Assembly (NCBI GenBank): GCA_030263285.1
Contig: SZYB01000001.1
Location: 248,001 to 312,000, forward strand
Length of the DNA stretch: 64,000 nucleotides
Source of the DNA: Bergeyella sp.
GTDB taxonomy: Bacteria; Bacteroidota; Bacteroidia; Flavobacteriales; Weeksellaceae
Direction of reading: 5' to 3'
Under the pieces are notes generated by a model, which was given only the letters and a program-made list of their open reading frames with translations, was not told where the DNA came from and did no database searches. Of this stretch, positions 44,868-54,288 are shown piece by piece. How positions within the stretch are numbered: the stretch's first letter is position 1; each line of letters begins with the position of its first letter. The position numbers and the translations under genes were made by a program.

Positions 44868-46265
44868 ATGAAAATAAAATACTCGGAACTCATAGATCAA
44901 ACGCTTTATTTTCCTACTGAAGAGTTTAGCGTGGAAGAGAACAAACTCAAGTTTCACGAAATTCCGCTTATGGAGTTAGTCGAAAAATTTGGTACTCCGC
45001 TTAATTTCAATTACTTACCTAAAATATCGGCGAATATACAGAAAGCAAAATCGTGGTTTAGGGAGGCTTTTGAGCGAAATAATTATCCCAAAAGTTATCG
45101 ATATTGTTATTGTACGAAGTCCAGCCATTTTTCTTTCGTGCTGGAAGAAGCTCTAAAAAATGATATTTCTATAGAGACTTCTTCGGCGTTTGATATGGAT
45201 ATTGTAAAGTCGCTTTATGACAAAGGAAAATTCGATAAGAATATAGAGGTGATATGTAATGGGTTTAAGACCGACGATTATCTCACGAAGATAGCGGATC
45301 TCATCAATAGCGGTTTTGGAGGAATTATTCCTATACTGGATAATTATAGAGAGCTGGACAAACTCACCGAAAGTATAGATGTCACATTTGATATTGGGAT
45401 ACGTATTGCCTCGGAAGAAGAGCCTAAGTTTGAGTTTTATACCTCCAGGCTGGGAATCGGGTATAAGGATATTATCCCATATTACAGCCAAAAGATTGCC
45501 GACCACCCGAATGCAAGACTAAAAATGTTACATTTTTTCATCAATACGGGGATCAAGGATACCGCGTATTACTGGAACGAGCTTTACAAATGCCTTAGGG
45601 TATATGCTCGGCTCAAGAAGATCGCCCCGGAGGTGGATTGTCTTAATATCGGGGGAGGGTTTCCTATCAAAACTTCTCTTACTTTTGATTATGACTACCA
45701 GTATATGGTAAACGAAATCATTTCTCAAATAAAAAAATTTTGTGAGGAAGAAGGAGTGGAAGCACCTAATATATATACTGAGTTCGGAAGTTTTACGGTG
45801 GGGGAAAGCGGAGGAAATCTATATAAAATTATTTCTCAGAAAAGACAAAATGACAGAGAAAAATGGAATATGATAGACTCTTCTTTTATGACTACACTTC
45901 CGGATACTTGGGCAATTTCCAGGCATTTTATTATGCTCCCGCTCAATCGATGGGAAGATACTTACGAGAGAGTTTTTTTAGGGGGGCTTACCTGTGATTC
46001 GGACGATTATTACAACTCCGAGCAGCATATCAATGCTATTTATTTACCCACATATAATGACACCCAGCCCTTGTATATCGGTTTTTTTCATACAGGTGCT
46101 TATCAGGAAACGGTAAGCGGGTACGGTGGAGTACACCATTGCTTGATGCCTCAGCCGAAGCATATCCTTATAGGAAAAGATGAAGAAGGTAATTTTGTGT
46201 ATTCGGTATTTAGAGAGGCTCAAAATCCGGAAGACGTTTTACGTATCCTAGGGTATTCGCCCTAG
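44868..46265 (+). CDS. Arginine decarboxylase (SpeA-like, PLP type III fold)
   Basis: A 465-residue alanine-racemase-fold decarboxylase making agmatine for polyamines. The PLP lysine is in YCYCTKSSHFSFV (about residue 84), followed by SIETSSAFDMDIV; the phosphate-binding loop reads LNIGGGFPIKTSL (near 263), and the substrate CDSDDYY segment lies near 375. It is shorter than E. coli SpeA (about 650) but of the size normal in flavobacteria. The last codons and stop lie within the terminator hairpin. Confidence 0.85.
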   Translation: MKIKYSELIDQTLYFPTEEFSVEENKLKFHEIPLMELVEKFGTPLNFNYLPKISANIQKAKSWFREAFERNNYPKSYRYCYCTKSSHFSFVLEEALKNDISIETSSAFDMDIVKSLYDKGKFDKNIEVICNGFKTDDYLTKIADLINSGFGGIIPILDNYRELDKLTESIDVTFDIGIRIASEEEPKFEFYTSRLGIGYKDIIPYYSQKIADHPNARLKMLHFFINTGIKDTAYYWNELYKCLRVYARLKKIAPEVDCLNIGGGFPIKTSLTFDYDYQYMVNEIISQIKKFCEEEGVEAPNIYTEFGSFTVGESGGNLYKIISQKRQNDREKWNMIDSSFMTTLPDTWAISRHFIMLPLNRWEDTYERVFLGGLTCDSDDYYNSEQHINAIYLPTYNDTQPLYIGFFHTGAYQETVSGYGGVHHCLMPQPKHILIGKDEEGNFVYSVFREAQNPEDVLRILGYSP

Positions 46266-46275
46266 GATTTTTTTT
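46245..46275 (+). terminator. Terminator overlapping the end of the arginine decarboxylase gene
   Basis: ATCCTAGGG (46245-46253) and CCCTAGGAT (46260-46268) form a perfect nine-base stem with a six-base loop and a T-run. The TAG stop codon (46263-46265) is part of the right arm. Confidence 0.88.
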
Positions 46276-46303
46276 GATCTTTTTATCTTTCTGCTTTTGG
46301 GAT

Positions 46304-46966
46304 TTAGTCAAAGTATTTTTTGAGTTTTTCGGGTTTTAGGCTTGAGAAATTCTCTACCACTATGTTTGCGAGAGAGTAATCTTGTCCGTGATTAAAGTTG
46401 CTGCTATAGGCAGCGCAGAAGATACCGGCTTTACGTGCTGCTTTTATACCATTGGTAGAATCTTCTATTACCATGCAGTTTTTTTTCGGCGTTCCGGAAC
46501 GACGGGCGGCTATCTCAAAAATTTCTGGGTGAGGTTTGGATTCTTGTAAGGATTCTCCGCTTATTTTGTCTTTAAAATAAGGATGGAGATCAAATTTGTC
46601 AAACACCCACTCAATGCTGCTTTTAGAGGCGGAGGAGGCCAGAACAAGGGTAATTCCGGCTTCGTGATAGGTCTCAATGAGGTCTTTTACCCCCGGGAGA
46701 AGGGAAAACCCTTCTTCAGTGTCAAAAAAATATTTAAAATACTTTCTTTTTTCACTCAGTATTTTTTCTTGAGACATGTCCAGAGAAAATTCGTTTACGA
46801 GTTTGTTTACTACATTTTTGGTAGAAGATCCCATAAAAGAAGCATAAAATTCTGAGGAAACATGGATTCCCAAATTTCCAAAGACTTTATAAAAAGCTTT
46901 TTTGTGCAGAGGTTCGGTGTTTACAATCACACCGTCCATATCAAACAATACAGCTTGAAGAGGCAT
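46304..46966 (-). CDS. HAD-family phosphatase (beta-phosphoglucomutase-like)
   Basis: A 220-residue HAD hydrolase: nucleophile motif FDMDGVIVNTEP (Asp9 and Asp11), a helical cap (residues 18-85), motif II LASSASKSS (near 110), Lys in SKPHPEIFE (near 145) and motif IV VIEDSTNGIKAARKAG (near 167). This is the phosphoglucomutase/sugar-phosphatase subgroup; the substrate is not determinable. Confidence 0.88.
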   Translation of the reverse strand: MPLQAVLFDMDGVIVNTEPLHKKAFYKVFGNLGIHVSSEFYASFMGSSTKNVVNKLVNEFSLDMSQEKILSEKRKYFKYFFDTEEGFSLLPGVKDLIETYHEAGITLVLASSASKSSIEWVFDKFDLHPYFKDKISGESLQESKPHPEIFEIAARRSGTPKKNCMVIEDSTNGIKAARKAGIFCAAYSSNFNHGQDYSLANIVVENFSSLKPEKLKKYFD

Positions 46967-47075
46967 TGGTCTAAAATTTATTTCCCAAATATAGGAGGAT
47001 TACAGAAAAATTGTATCCTAATTTTGCACAGAAGACTTAGTTTTATGGAAAAAAATAATATTACTTTCGGAAAAC

Positions 47076-47713
47076 ATGACGTGCCTTTTTAACTTTCCGG
47101 CAGATCCGAACCAAAATTTCTTGCCTAAAGGGGGAGTGGTAAACTATTACGGAAAAATTTTTTCCAAAGAAGAGGCAGATTTTTATTTTGACTATCTGAA
47201 TAACAAGATCTCATGGGAGTACGCCGATACGGCGATCATTTTTGGACGACTCATTGCTGCTAAAAAAGGTATCGTGGTATGGAGAAAGGGCTTTTGCCTA
47301 TACCTATTTTGGCAGCAGAAAATCCGCAAAACCTTTTACTTTAGAATTATCGGCTCTTAAGAAAAGATGTGAAAAAACCCTCCGGAGAAACTTACAATTC
47401 TTGTCTTCTGAATTTGTATCATGACGGAAGTGAGGGCATGACTTATCACAGTGACAGGGAAAAAGAGCTCAAAAAAAATGGAGCTATTGCTTCTCTTACT
47501 TTTGGGGCAGAAAGAAAATTTGTGCTCAGACACAAAGTATCTAAGAGAAAAGTAGAAGTATTTTTAGAAAATGGGAGTCTACTGGTCATGAAAGGGAGTA
47601 CACAAGACTTATTGGTTACAATTGTATTCCGACCACAAAAAAAGTACGTGCCCCACGCATCAGTCTCACATTTTAGAACCACAGAATTCAGTGAAGTACA
47701 AAAGTATTTATAA
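47076..47713 (+). pseudogene. Frameshifted AlkB-like 2-oxoglutarate dioxygenase
   Basis: Three frames carry consecutive AlkB parts: 47076-47275 (GGVVNYYGKIFSKEEADFYF ... WEYADTAIIFGR), then 47270-47365 (VSWYGERAFAYTYFG), then 47369-47600 (GETYNSCLLNLYHDGSEGMT, YHSDREKELKKNGAIASL), with the iron-binding HxD in YHSD. A further shift near 47610 switches to CIPTTKKVRAPRISLTF. At least three frameshifts make a functional product unlikely. AlkB removes alkyl groups from DNA by oxidation; the intact ogt covers only O6-alkylguanine. Confidence 0.85.
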
Positions 47714-47740
47714 GCAACTCAGTTTTTATATCTTTGTCTC

Positions 47741-50545
47741 ATGACAGAATCCCCGGACAAAAGGCTTTACCTGGTGGATGCCTACGCGATGATATTTCGC
47801 GGATATTATGCCCTCATCAGAACTCCCCGCCTTACTTCCAAAGGGCTTGATACTTCAGCCATTTTTGGTTTTACCAATTCTTTGGTAGAGCTTATGAAAA
47901 GAGAACGGCCTTCTCATCTTGCAGTAGTTTTTGATGTGGGAAGGGAAAATGTGCGTACCGCAGATTTTCCAGAGTATAAGGCGAATAGAAGCGAGACCCC
48001 GGAAGCGATAAAAATTGCGATTCCCTATATTTATAAAATTTTGGATGCGATGGGCATTCCCATACTGGGTTTGGAGGGCTATGAGGCAGATGATGTTATG
48101 GGCACTATTGCGGGAAAAGCAGAAAGATGTGGATATTCCGTTTTTATGGTGACTCCGGACAAAGATTTTGCCCAGCTGGTAACGGAGAAAACAAAGATCT
48201 ATAAACCGGGGCTCAAAGGGAGTGAAGTAGAGATTTTGGGGATAGAAGAGATAAAGAAGAAATATGAAATACAAGATCCGAAACAGGTAATAGATTACCT
48301 TGCCATGATGGGAGATGCGGTAGACAATATTCCAGGTTTGGAAGGGGTTGGGGAAAAGACCGCGATGAAGTTTTTAAAAGAATATGGAAGTATAGAAAAC
48401 CTTCTGGCAAGTACAAATCAACTCAAGGGTAAGTTAAAGGAAAAGGTGGAGGCTTCTGCAGAAAGAGGGATCCTTTCTAAGAAACTGGCTACGATCATTT
48501 GTGATGCCCCCATAGAATTTGAAGAAGAAAAATACGACGTAAAAACTCCAGATTTTGAGAAAGTAAAGGAAATATTTGAAGAAATAGAGTTTAGGAGAAT
48601 GTATGATACTTTTTGCAAAGCCTTTTCCGAAGTTTCAGTATCCGGGAATAAAGCAATAGAGAACAATACGGAGGATGAAGGAATGCAGCTCAATTTGTTT
48701 TCAGATTTGGAAGAGAGAGGGCCTAGTCAAAAAAAGTCTTCACTTGAGTACACTGATCATCTTTACCAATGCATAAAGCACCCTGAGGCTCAAAAAATTT
48801 TAGTGCAAAATCTTCTGGCACAAAATGCAGTTTGTTTTGATACCGAGACCACTTCTTTGAATGAACTGGAGGCAGAGCTCATTGGGATGAGTTTTTCCTA
48901 TAAAAGAGGCTTGGCCTATTACGTCCCTTTTTCTGAAGACAGGGAGGAGGTGCTGGAAACTTTAGAAATTTTCAGACCTTTTTTTCACAGTGCCGAGGTC
49001 ATAAAAATTGCACATAACCTAAAATACGACCAGAAAGTGCTTTTGAACTATGGATTAGAAATTAAGGGAAAGGTTTTTGATACCATGATAGCACATTATC
49101 TTTTAAATCCGGATGGGAGACATGGAATGGATTATCTATCAGAAGTGTTTTTGGGCTATACGCCCGTCTCCATAGAAACATTCATTGGTAAGAAAGGAAA
49201 AAACCAGAAGACTTTAAGGGAGGTGAGTATTGAAGGGCAAACCCAATATGCGGCAGAAGATGCAGATATTACTTTTCAGCTTTATGAACTTTTTGTGACA
49301 AAGTTGAGAGAGGAACATTTGGAAAAACTTTTTTATCAAGTAGAAATGCCTCTAGTAGATGTTTTGGCCAGAATGGAACGCACAGGTGTGGCATTGGATG
49401 TTCAATGGTTAGAGCAGGAGAGTAAAGATCTGGAGAATGACCTAAAAAATTTGGAAGAAAAAATATGGGAACTTTCTGGGGAAGAGTTTAACCTCAATTC
49501 TCCCAAACAACTCGGGGATATATTGTTTGGCAAATTAAAGCTGGACAATAAAGCAAAAAAAACAAGGACAGGACAATATGCCACTTCCGAGGATATACTG
49601 CAGCGACTGGTGTCCAAGCACGAAATAGTACCTTATATTTTGGAGTACAGAACCTGCCAAAAATTAAAATCTACTTACGTAGACGCTCTTCCTTTACAAA
49701 TAAGCAAAACAGACGGTAGGGTACATACCACATTTTCTCAGACCACCACTGCTACGGGTAGGCTTTCCAGCCTTAACCCCAACTTGCAGAATATTCCTAT
49801 CAGGACTCTTAGAGGACAACAGGTAAGAGGAGCCTTTATTTCCGGAAAGGGGCAAAAAATTATTTCTGCAGATTATTCACAGATAGAACTTCGTCTTATT
49901 GCAGAAATGTCCGAAGAAGAGAATATGATAAAGGCTTTTCGGAATGGGGAAGATATTCATGCTTCCACGGCTTCCAGGTTGTTTAAAATTCCACTCAATG
50001 AGGTTTCAAAAAAACAGAGAAGTCAAGCAAAAACAGTAAATTTTGGTATTTTGTACGGTCAGGGGGCTTTTGCTTTGGCAGACCAAACGGGGCTCTCCCG
50101 TACCGAGGCAAAACGGATGATAGATTCTTATTACCAAACTTACCCGAAACTTAAAGAATTTATGAGTGCGCAGGTAAAAAAGGCGAGAGAAAAAGGTTTT
50201 GTAGAAACATTGATGGGGAGAAAGAGATATCTTAATGATATCAATTCTAATAATTTTGTGGTGAGAAGCCATGCAGAAAGAAACGCCGTAAATACCCCTG
50301 TACAGGGAAGTGCAGCCGATGTAATCAAGATAGCGATGGTAAGAATAGAAAATAAGCTGCTGGAAAAAAATATGAAAACAAAAATGCTTCTTCAGGTACA
50401 CGATGAGCTTGTTTTTCAGTCTCCCCTTGAGGAAGTGGAGAGAGCCTCTACGTTGATAAAAAACGAAATGCAAACCGCCATACGCTCTCAGGTCCCTTTG
50501 TTGGTAGAGGTGGGGGTGGGAGATAACTGGCTGGAGGCGCATTAA
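47741..50545 (+). CDS. polA: DNA polymerase I
   Basis: A 934-residue enzyme for Okazaki fragment maturation and repair synthesis. The 5'-3' exonuclease domain (1-290, YLVDAYAMIFRGYYAL at the start, EADDVMGTIA near 122), a 3'-5' exonuclease domain with the acidic pair intact (CFDTETTSL near 366), and the polymerase domain with SADYSQIELRLIA (near 706), KTVNFGILYGQ (O-helix, near 764) and the LLQVHDELVFQ motif C are present. Complete length. Confidence 0.96.
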   Translation: MTESPDKRLYLVDAYAMIFRGYYALIRTPRLTSKGLDTSAIFGFTNSLVELMKRERPSHLAVVFDVGRENVRTADFPEYKANRSETPEAIKIAIPYIYKILDAMGIPILGLEGYEADDVMGTIAGKAERCGYSVFMVTPDKDFAQLVTEKTKIYKPGLKGSEVEILGIEEIKKKYEIQDPKQVIDYLAMMGDAVDNIPGLEGVGEKTAMKFLKEYGSIENLLASTNQLKGKLKEKVEASAERGILSKKLATIICDAPIEFEEEKYDVKTPDFEKVKEIFEEIEFRRMYDTFCKAFSEVSVSGNKAIENNTEDEGMQLNLFSDLEERGPSQKKSSLEYTDHLYQCIKHPEAQKILVQNLLAQNAVCFDTETTSLNELEAELIGMSFSYKRGLAYYVPFSEDREEVLETLEIFRPFFHSAEVIKIAHNLKYDQKVLLNYGLEIKGKVFDTMIAHYLLNPDGRHGMDYLSEVFLGYTPVSIETFIGKKGKNQKTLREVSIEGQTQYAAEDADITFQLYELFVTKLREEHLEKLFYQVEMPLVDVLARMERTGVALDVQWLEQESKDLENDLKNLEEKIWELSGEEFNLNSPKQLGDILFGKLKLDNKAKKTRTGQYATSEDILQRLVSKHEIVPYILEYRTCQKLKSTYVDALPLQISKTDGRVHTTFSQTTTATGRLSSLNPNLQNIPIRTLRGQQVRGAFISGKGQKIISADYSQIELRLIAEMSEEENMIKAFRNGEDIHASTASRLFKIPLNEVSKKQRSQAKTVNFGILYGQGAFALADQTGLSRTEAKRMIDSYYQTYPKLKEFMSAQVKKAREKGFVETLMGRKRYLNDINSNNFVVRSHAERNAVNTPVQGSAADVIKIAMVRIENKLLEKNMKTKMLLQVHDELVFQSPLEEVERASTLIKNEMQTAIRSQVPLLVEVGVGDNWLEAH

Positions 50546-50557
50546 AATACCTAGCGC

Positions 50558-50598
50558 ACGCTGTTTTTTAAAAAAAACTCCAGCGTTTGATTGCTTTT
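50558..50598 (+). terminator. Terminator of polA
   Basis: ACGCTG (50558-50563) and CAGCGT (50581-50586) enclose an A/T-rich stretch that itself can pair; a T-run follows at 50593-50599. Moderate support. Confidence 0.5.
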
Positions 50599-50606
50599 TT
50601 TGAGTT

Positions 50607-52538
50607 ATGAAGTTATACTTGCAGGATTTACGAAAAAAAGAACTTACCGTACTTTTTTACAGAGTTTTTCTGGTATTTGTATTTTATCAAATAGCGAGGT
50701 TTTTATTTTGGTTTTATAATAGGGATCTCTTAAAAATAGAAAATGTTTATGACTATTTGGGCTATGCCTATCACGGAATTGCCTTTGATACTACCGCTAT
50801 TTTGTATACAAATGCTCTGTTCATCTTAGCGAGTATTTTACCTCTGAAAGTAAATACAAAAAGGACCTATCAAAAAATTCTTTATTGGATTTATTTTGTA
50901 TCCAACGGAATAGGTTTCGGGATCAATTTTATTGATTTTTTTTATTTCAGATTTTCTCAAACAAGACTGACGAGCGCAATTTGGGATGTGGTCAAAAATG
51001 AACGGAATATTTTCAGGATCTTTCTCTGTGCAGTGGGAGAAAAACCCGGTATCCCGATTCTTTTTATTCTGTCGCTTGTCTTATGGAATTTTTTTTATGG
51101 GAAAGTAAGGGTAAAACCGGAAAAAACAAACAATGACATCGTTTATTTTGTTTTATCAATAGTCTATCTATGTCTCATCACTACCTTGGTGGTGGGAGGG
51201 ATAAGAGGGGATTTTAAGCACAGTACCCGACCTATCAATATGATAGATGCTGGTAAGTTTACCAAAAACCCTCAGTATGCAAATGTGGTACTTAACAGTG
51301 CTTTTTCGCTTATAAGAACGATAGGAAATGATCATTTCAGGCAAGTGGATTTTGTAGATAAAAATTATATAAAAAAAAATATTTATCCTTATAAAATTTA
51401 TAACAGAGTAACCAAGCAAAAACCTAATATTGTCATTTTTATCGTAGAATCATTGGGGAGAGAATATATAGGAGCTTTTAATCGGGAAAAGAAAATCGGT
51501 GGGTATGTGTCCTATACTCCTTTTCTTGACAGTTTATCACAGAAAAGTTTGATATTCCCCAATACTTTCGCCAATGGGAGACAATCCATACATGCCATGA
51601 GCAGTATTTTGGCGGGGATCCCGAGTCTTAAGGATGCTTTTACGAGTTCTCCCTATGCAAACCAGAAAATACAGTCCTTGGTCTCCGTATGTAATGAACT
51701 AGGATATGACACTTCTTTCTATCACGGAGCTCCCAATGGTTCCATGGGTTTTTTGGGATTTAGTCGGATTTTGGGATTTGATCATTATTTCGGAAAAAAC
51801 GAGTACAATGATGACAAAGATTTTGATGGTATTTGGGCAATTTGGGATGAACCTTTCCTGCAATACTTTTCTAAAAATATAGGGAAGCGTCAACCTTTTA
51901 TGGCAACGGTATTTACTGCGTCCTCTCATCATCCTTTTAAGATCCCGGAAAACTATAAAGGAAAATTTAAGAAAGGGAAAATAGAGATACACGAACCTAT
52001 TCAGTACACGGATCATGCCATCAGAAAATTCTTTGACAGTGCGAAGAAAACCTCCTGGTACCAAAATACCATTTTTGTGATTACGGGAGACCATACCAAC
52101 CAAATATATTACGACGAATATAAAAAGTCTTTTAATAAATTTTCTGTCCCGCTTATTTTGTTTTCGCCCGATAAAAATTGGAACTTAAGGGGAATTGACA
52201 GATCATTTGCCCAGCAGATTGATATTTATCCTACTTTGTCGGATTTGATCGGATATAACAAACCTATCAGGAGTTGGGGAAGAAGCGTACTCAGCGATAA
52301 AAAATACCCTTCTATCATTGTCAGTTCGGATGGGACGGCAGAGCAGTTTGTCATAGGAGAATATCTGTACAGGTTTGACGGAAGGGAGGTAGTAGGGGTA
52401 TACGAGAAAGAGGATTTGGATTTTCAAAATAACTTGATAGAGAAACTCAATTCTCCGGAAATTGAAAAATCCAAAAAAGATGTAAAGGCTTGGTATCAGG
52501 ATTATATGGACAGAATCATGAACAGAAAATTGAAATAG
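50607..52538 (+). CDS. Sulfatase-type membrane enzyme (LTA synthase/phosphoglycerol transferase family)
   Basis: A 643-residue protein with about five N-terminal membrane helices (residues 15-210) and an extracytoplasmic alkaline-phosphatase-fold domain. NIVIFIVESLGREYIGAFN near 275 has the first metal-binding Glu, GRQSIHAMSSILAGIPS near 325 is the nucleophile region, and GDHTNQ near 495 the distal metal site. In Gram-negatives such enzymes transfer phosphoglycerol or phosphoethanolamine onto surface glycans or lipids; the acceptor here is unknown. Confidence 0.85.
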   Translation: MKLYLQDLRKKELTVLFYRVFLVFVFYQIARFLFWFYNRDLLKIENVYDYLGYAYHGIAFDTTAILYTNALFILASILPLKVNTKRTYQKILYWIYFVSNGIGFGINFIDFFYFRFSQTRLTSAIWDVVKNERNIFRIFLCAVGEKPGIPILFILSLVLWNFFYGKVRVKPEKTNNDIVYFVLSIVYLCLITTLVVGGIRGDFKHSTRPINMIDAGKFTKNPQYANVVLNSAFSLIRTIGNDHFRQVDFVDKNYIKKNIYPYKIYNRVTKQKPNIVIFIVESLGREYIGAFNREKKIGGYVSYTPFLDSLSQKSLIFPNTFANGRQSIHAMSSILAGIPSLKDAFTSSPYANQKIQSLVSVCNELGYDTSFYHGAPNGSMGFLGFSRILGFDHYFGKNEYNDDKDFDGIWAIWDEPFLQYFSKNIGKRQPFMATVFTASSHHPFKIPENYKGKFKKGKIEIHEPIQYTDHAIRKFFDSAKKTSWYQNTIFVITGDHTNQIYYDEYKKSFNKFSVPLILFSPDKNWNLRGIDRSFAQQIDIYPTLSDLIGYNKPIRSWGRSVLSDKKYPSIIVSSDGTAEQFVIGEYLYRFDGREVVGVYEKEDLDFQNNLIEKLNSPEIEKSKKDVKAWYQDYMDRIMNRKLK

Positions 52539-52652
52539 CCATTATCCATTATCAAAAGAAATCCAACCCTTTTTTTAGATTGAAGTGGGGTCTTTTTCGT
52601 AATCAAGAAATAAAGAACCTAAAAAAGAAATGGGAATTTCTCTATTTAGGTG

Positions 52653-53789
52653 TTAGTATTTCTCTCCGATGTTCCAAGTAAGGCCAAATCTCAGGGTATT
52701 GTCCAGCGTGGTATTAATTCTGGAAGTATTCACAAGATAAGAGATATCCAGACCAAATGACTGATAATTGAAACCTATACCTGCCGTTGCAAATTGTCTT
52801 CCTCCCTGTTCCGGACTTTCCCTGAAATACCCTCCTCGCAAAGCAAATACATCATCAAAAGAATACTCCAGTGCACTACTGAACATAATACTTTTTTTAT
52901 TGTTAAAAGATTTTCCTATTCCCTGCATAACCCCTACATTGGGGACTTTATTGATAGGCCTTCCGTTTTCGTATCCGGTAATTTCTGATCCAGGAACCAA
53001 AAGTTTTGTGGCTTCTACGGACAGGCTTAACCTGTTTTGTTCGTCGATAAATAAATCATATCCCACGCCGAGTCTGGCAATGGTAGGCAGGTAAGACCTG
53101 GATTCATCATCTCCGGTGTAATCAAGTTTGGGACCTAAGTTTTGTATTGCCCATCCTGCATTTATTCTGCCTTGGTAGTCTCCGAAACTCCGAAACTTTT
53201 CAGATTTGTAATATCCTGATACATCCACAGCAAAAGAATTGGCAGGTTTCAGCGTACTGTCAGACCCAAAAGATCCGAAATCGGAACGTATGTACCTACC
53301 TGCTACCGCCATAGAATATCGATCGGTTAGCTTAAGCGCATAGGCTGCATCAAAGGAGAATTCGTTAGGTTTTACAGCACCGTTACTTGTTATTTGGTTC
53401 CCTACCAATTGTGTGAGATCTACCTCTCCCATACTAAAATAGTAGATACTGGTGGAAATAGTAGATCTCCCCTCATCACCCAAGAACTGAAAATAGGAAC
53501 CATAGAGCAAGAACACGTCGTTGGTGAGTTTGTTCATATAGGGGGTATAGCTAACACCCACAGAGGAAGTATTGTGGTTAAAAGGGTATTTTGCTGCGTT
53601 CCAGAACTGAGAAAATACGTCCGGTGAAGTGGCTACCCCTTGATCTGCCATACCTCCGGACCTTGCATCCGGAGAAATCCTGAGAAAGGGGGCTCCTGTG
53701 AGTACCGGTCTTATGTCTGACAACTGAGTAAAACCGTTTGTTCCGATGCCTAAAATAAGGGCAGCAAGAAGTTTCGATTTAAAATTCAT
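52653..53789 (-). CDS. porV: Type IX secretion outer-membrane protein PorV
   Basis: A 378-residue FadL-like barrel that shuttles cargo from the type IX translocon to the PorU sortase. Diagnostic segments are the N-terminal RPVLTGAPFLRISPDARSGG motif (near 32-51), SQFWNAAKYPF, a barrel with FRSFGDYQGRINAGWAIQN, and the end NTLRFGLTWNIGEKY. The ATG complementary to 53787-53789 gives a clean signal peptide (MNFKSKLLAALILGIGTNGF), so the seven-codon-longer frame to 53810 is not used. gldJ lies nearby, as in other flavobacteria. Confidence 0.93.
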   Translation of the reverse strand: MNFKSKLLAALILGIGTNGFTQLSDIRPVLTGAPFLRISPDARSGGMADQGVATSPDVFSQFWNAAKYPFNHNTSSVGVSYTPYMNKLTNDVFLLYGSYFQFLGDEGRSTISTSIYYFSMGEVDLTQLVGNQITSNGAVKPNEFSFDAAYALKLTDRYSMAVAGRYIRSDFGSFGSDSTLKPANSFAVDVSGYYKSEKFRSFGDYQGRINAGWAIQNLGPKLDYTGDDESRSYLPTIARLGVGYDLFIDEQNRLSLSVEATKLLVPGSEITGYENGRPINKVPNVGVMQGIGKSFNNKKSIMFSSALEYSFDDVFALRGGYFRESPEQGGRQFATAGIGFNYQSFGLDISYLVNTSRINTTLDNTLRFGLTWNIGEKY

Positions 53790-53861
53790 ATAAATACTTT
53801 TATGCTGCATATTGTTTGTCGTTTTGATAAAACGAAGTGTAACGGTTTTTAATTTTGTGGT

Positions 53862-54113
53862 TTATACAGGTTCTGAATAGAGAAAACGCTTTTTTAACAC
53901 TTCTTCCATTTGAAAAGATTTATTTTTCACAAAATTTTGTGTACCAACGTAAAGTTTCCCATTTTCCACGGGAGGCTCGTGTTTTATTTCCAGGGACATT
54001 CCTCTTTCTCCGATAGGACCGTCAGTTTGCACCTCTTTCCAAAGAAGCCGAAAAGGCTGTGTAGAGAAAACGCTAAAATACAATACAATATAATAATGCG
54101 GGAGAATAAACAT
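53862..54113 (-). CDS. Small protein with signal-like N-terminus, possible PorU remnant
   Basis: An 83-residue frame upstream of porV on the same strand. It starts with a hydrophobic segment (YYIVLYFSVFSTQPF) and continues RLLWKEVQTDGPIGERGM and PPVENGKLYVGTQNF. The arrangement (signal, Trp-Lys-x-x-Gln, then a GKLYV strand) recalls the beginning of PorU, which is encoded just before porV in several flavobacteria and is about 1,200 residues long. If so, all but the N-terminus has been lost here. The resemblance is weak and the frame may be meaningless. Confidence 0.3.
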   Translation of the reverse strand: MFILPHYYIVLYFSVFSTQPFRLLWKEVQTDGPIGERGMSLEIKHEPPVENGKLYVGTQNFVKNKSFQMEEVLKKRFLYSEPV

Positions 54114-54288
54114 ATTTTCCTTTATTTAGGATAAATTTAACCCACAAATTTAGAATAAAAAATTGAATAATTTAATTTTATGGTTATGATACCTTAGTTT
54201 TTGTATGGGTGTAAAATAATTTTGATATTTGATTTTTCCGATAAATAGTGTTTTCTTTGTGGGCAATATTTATTTTTCGCATTGATTT

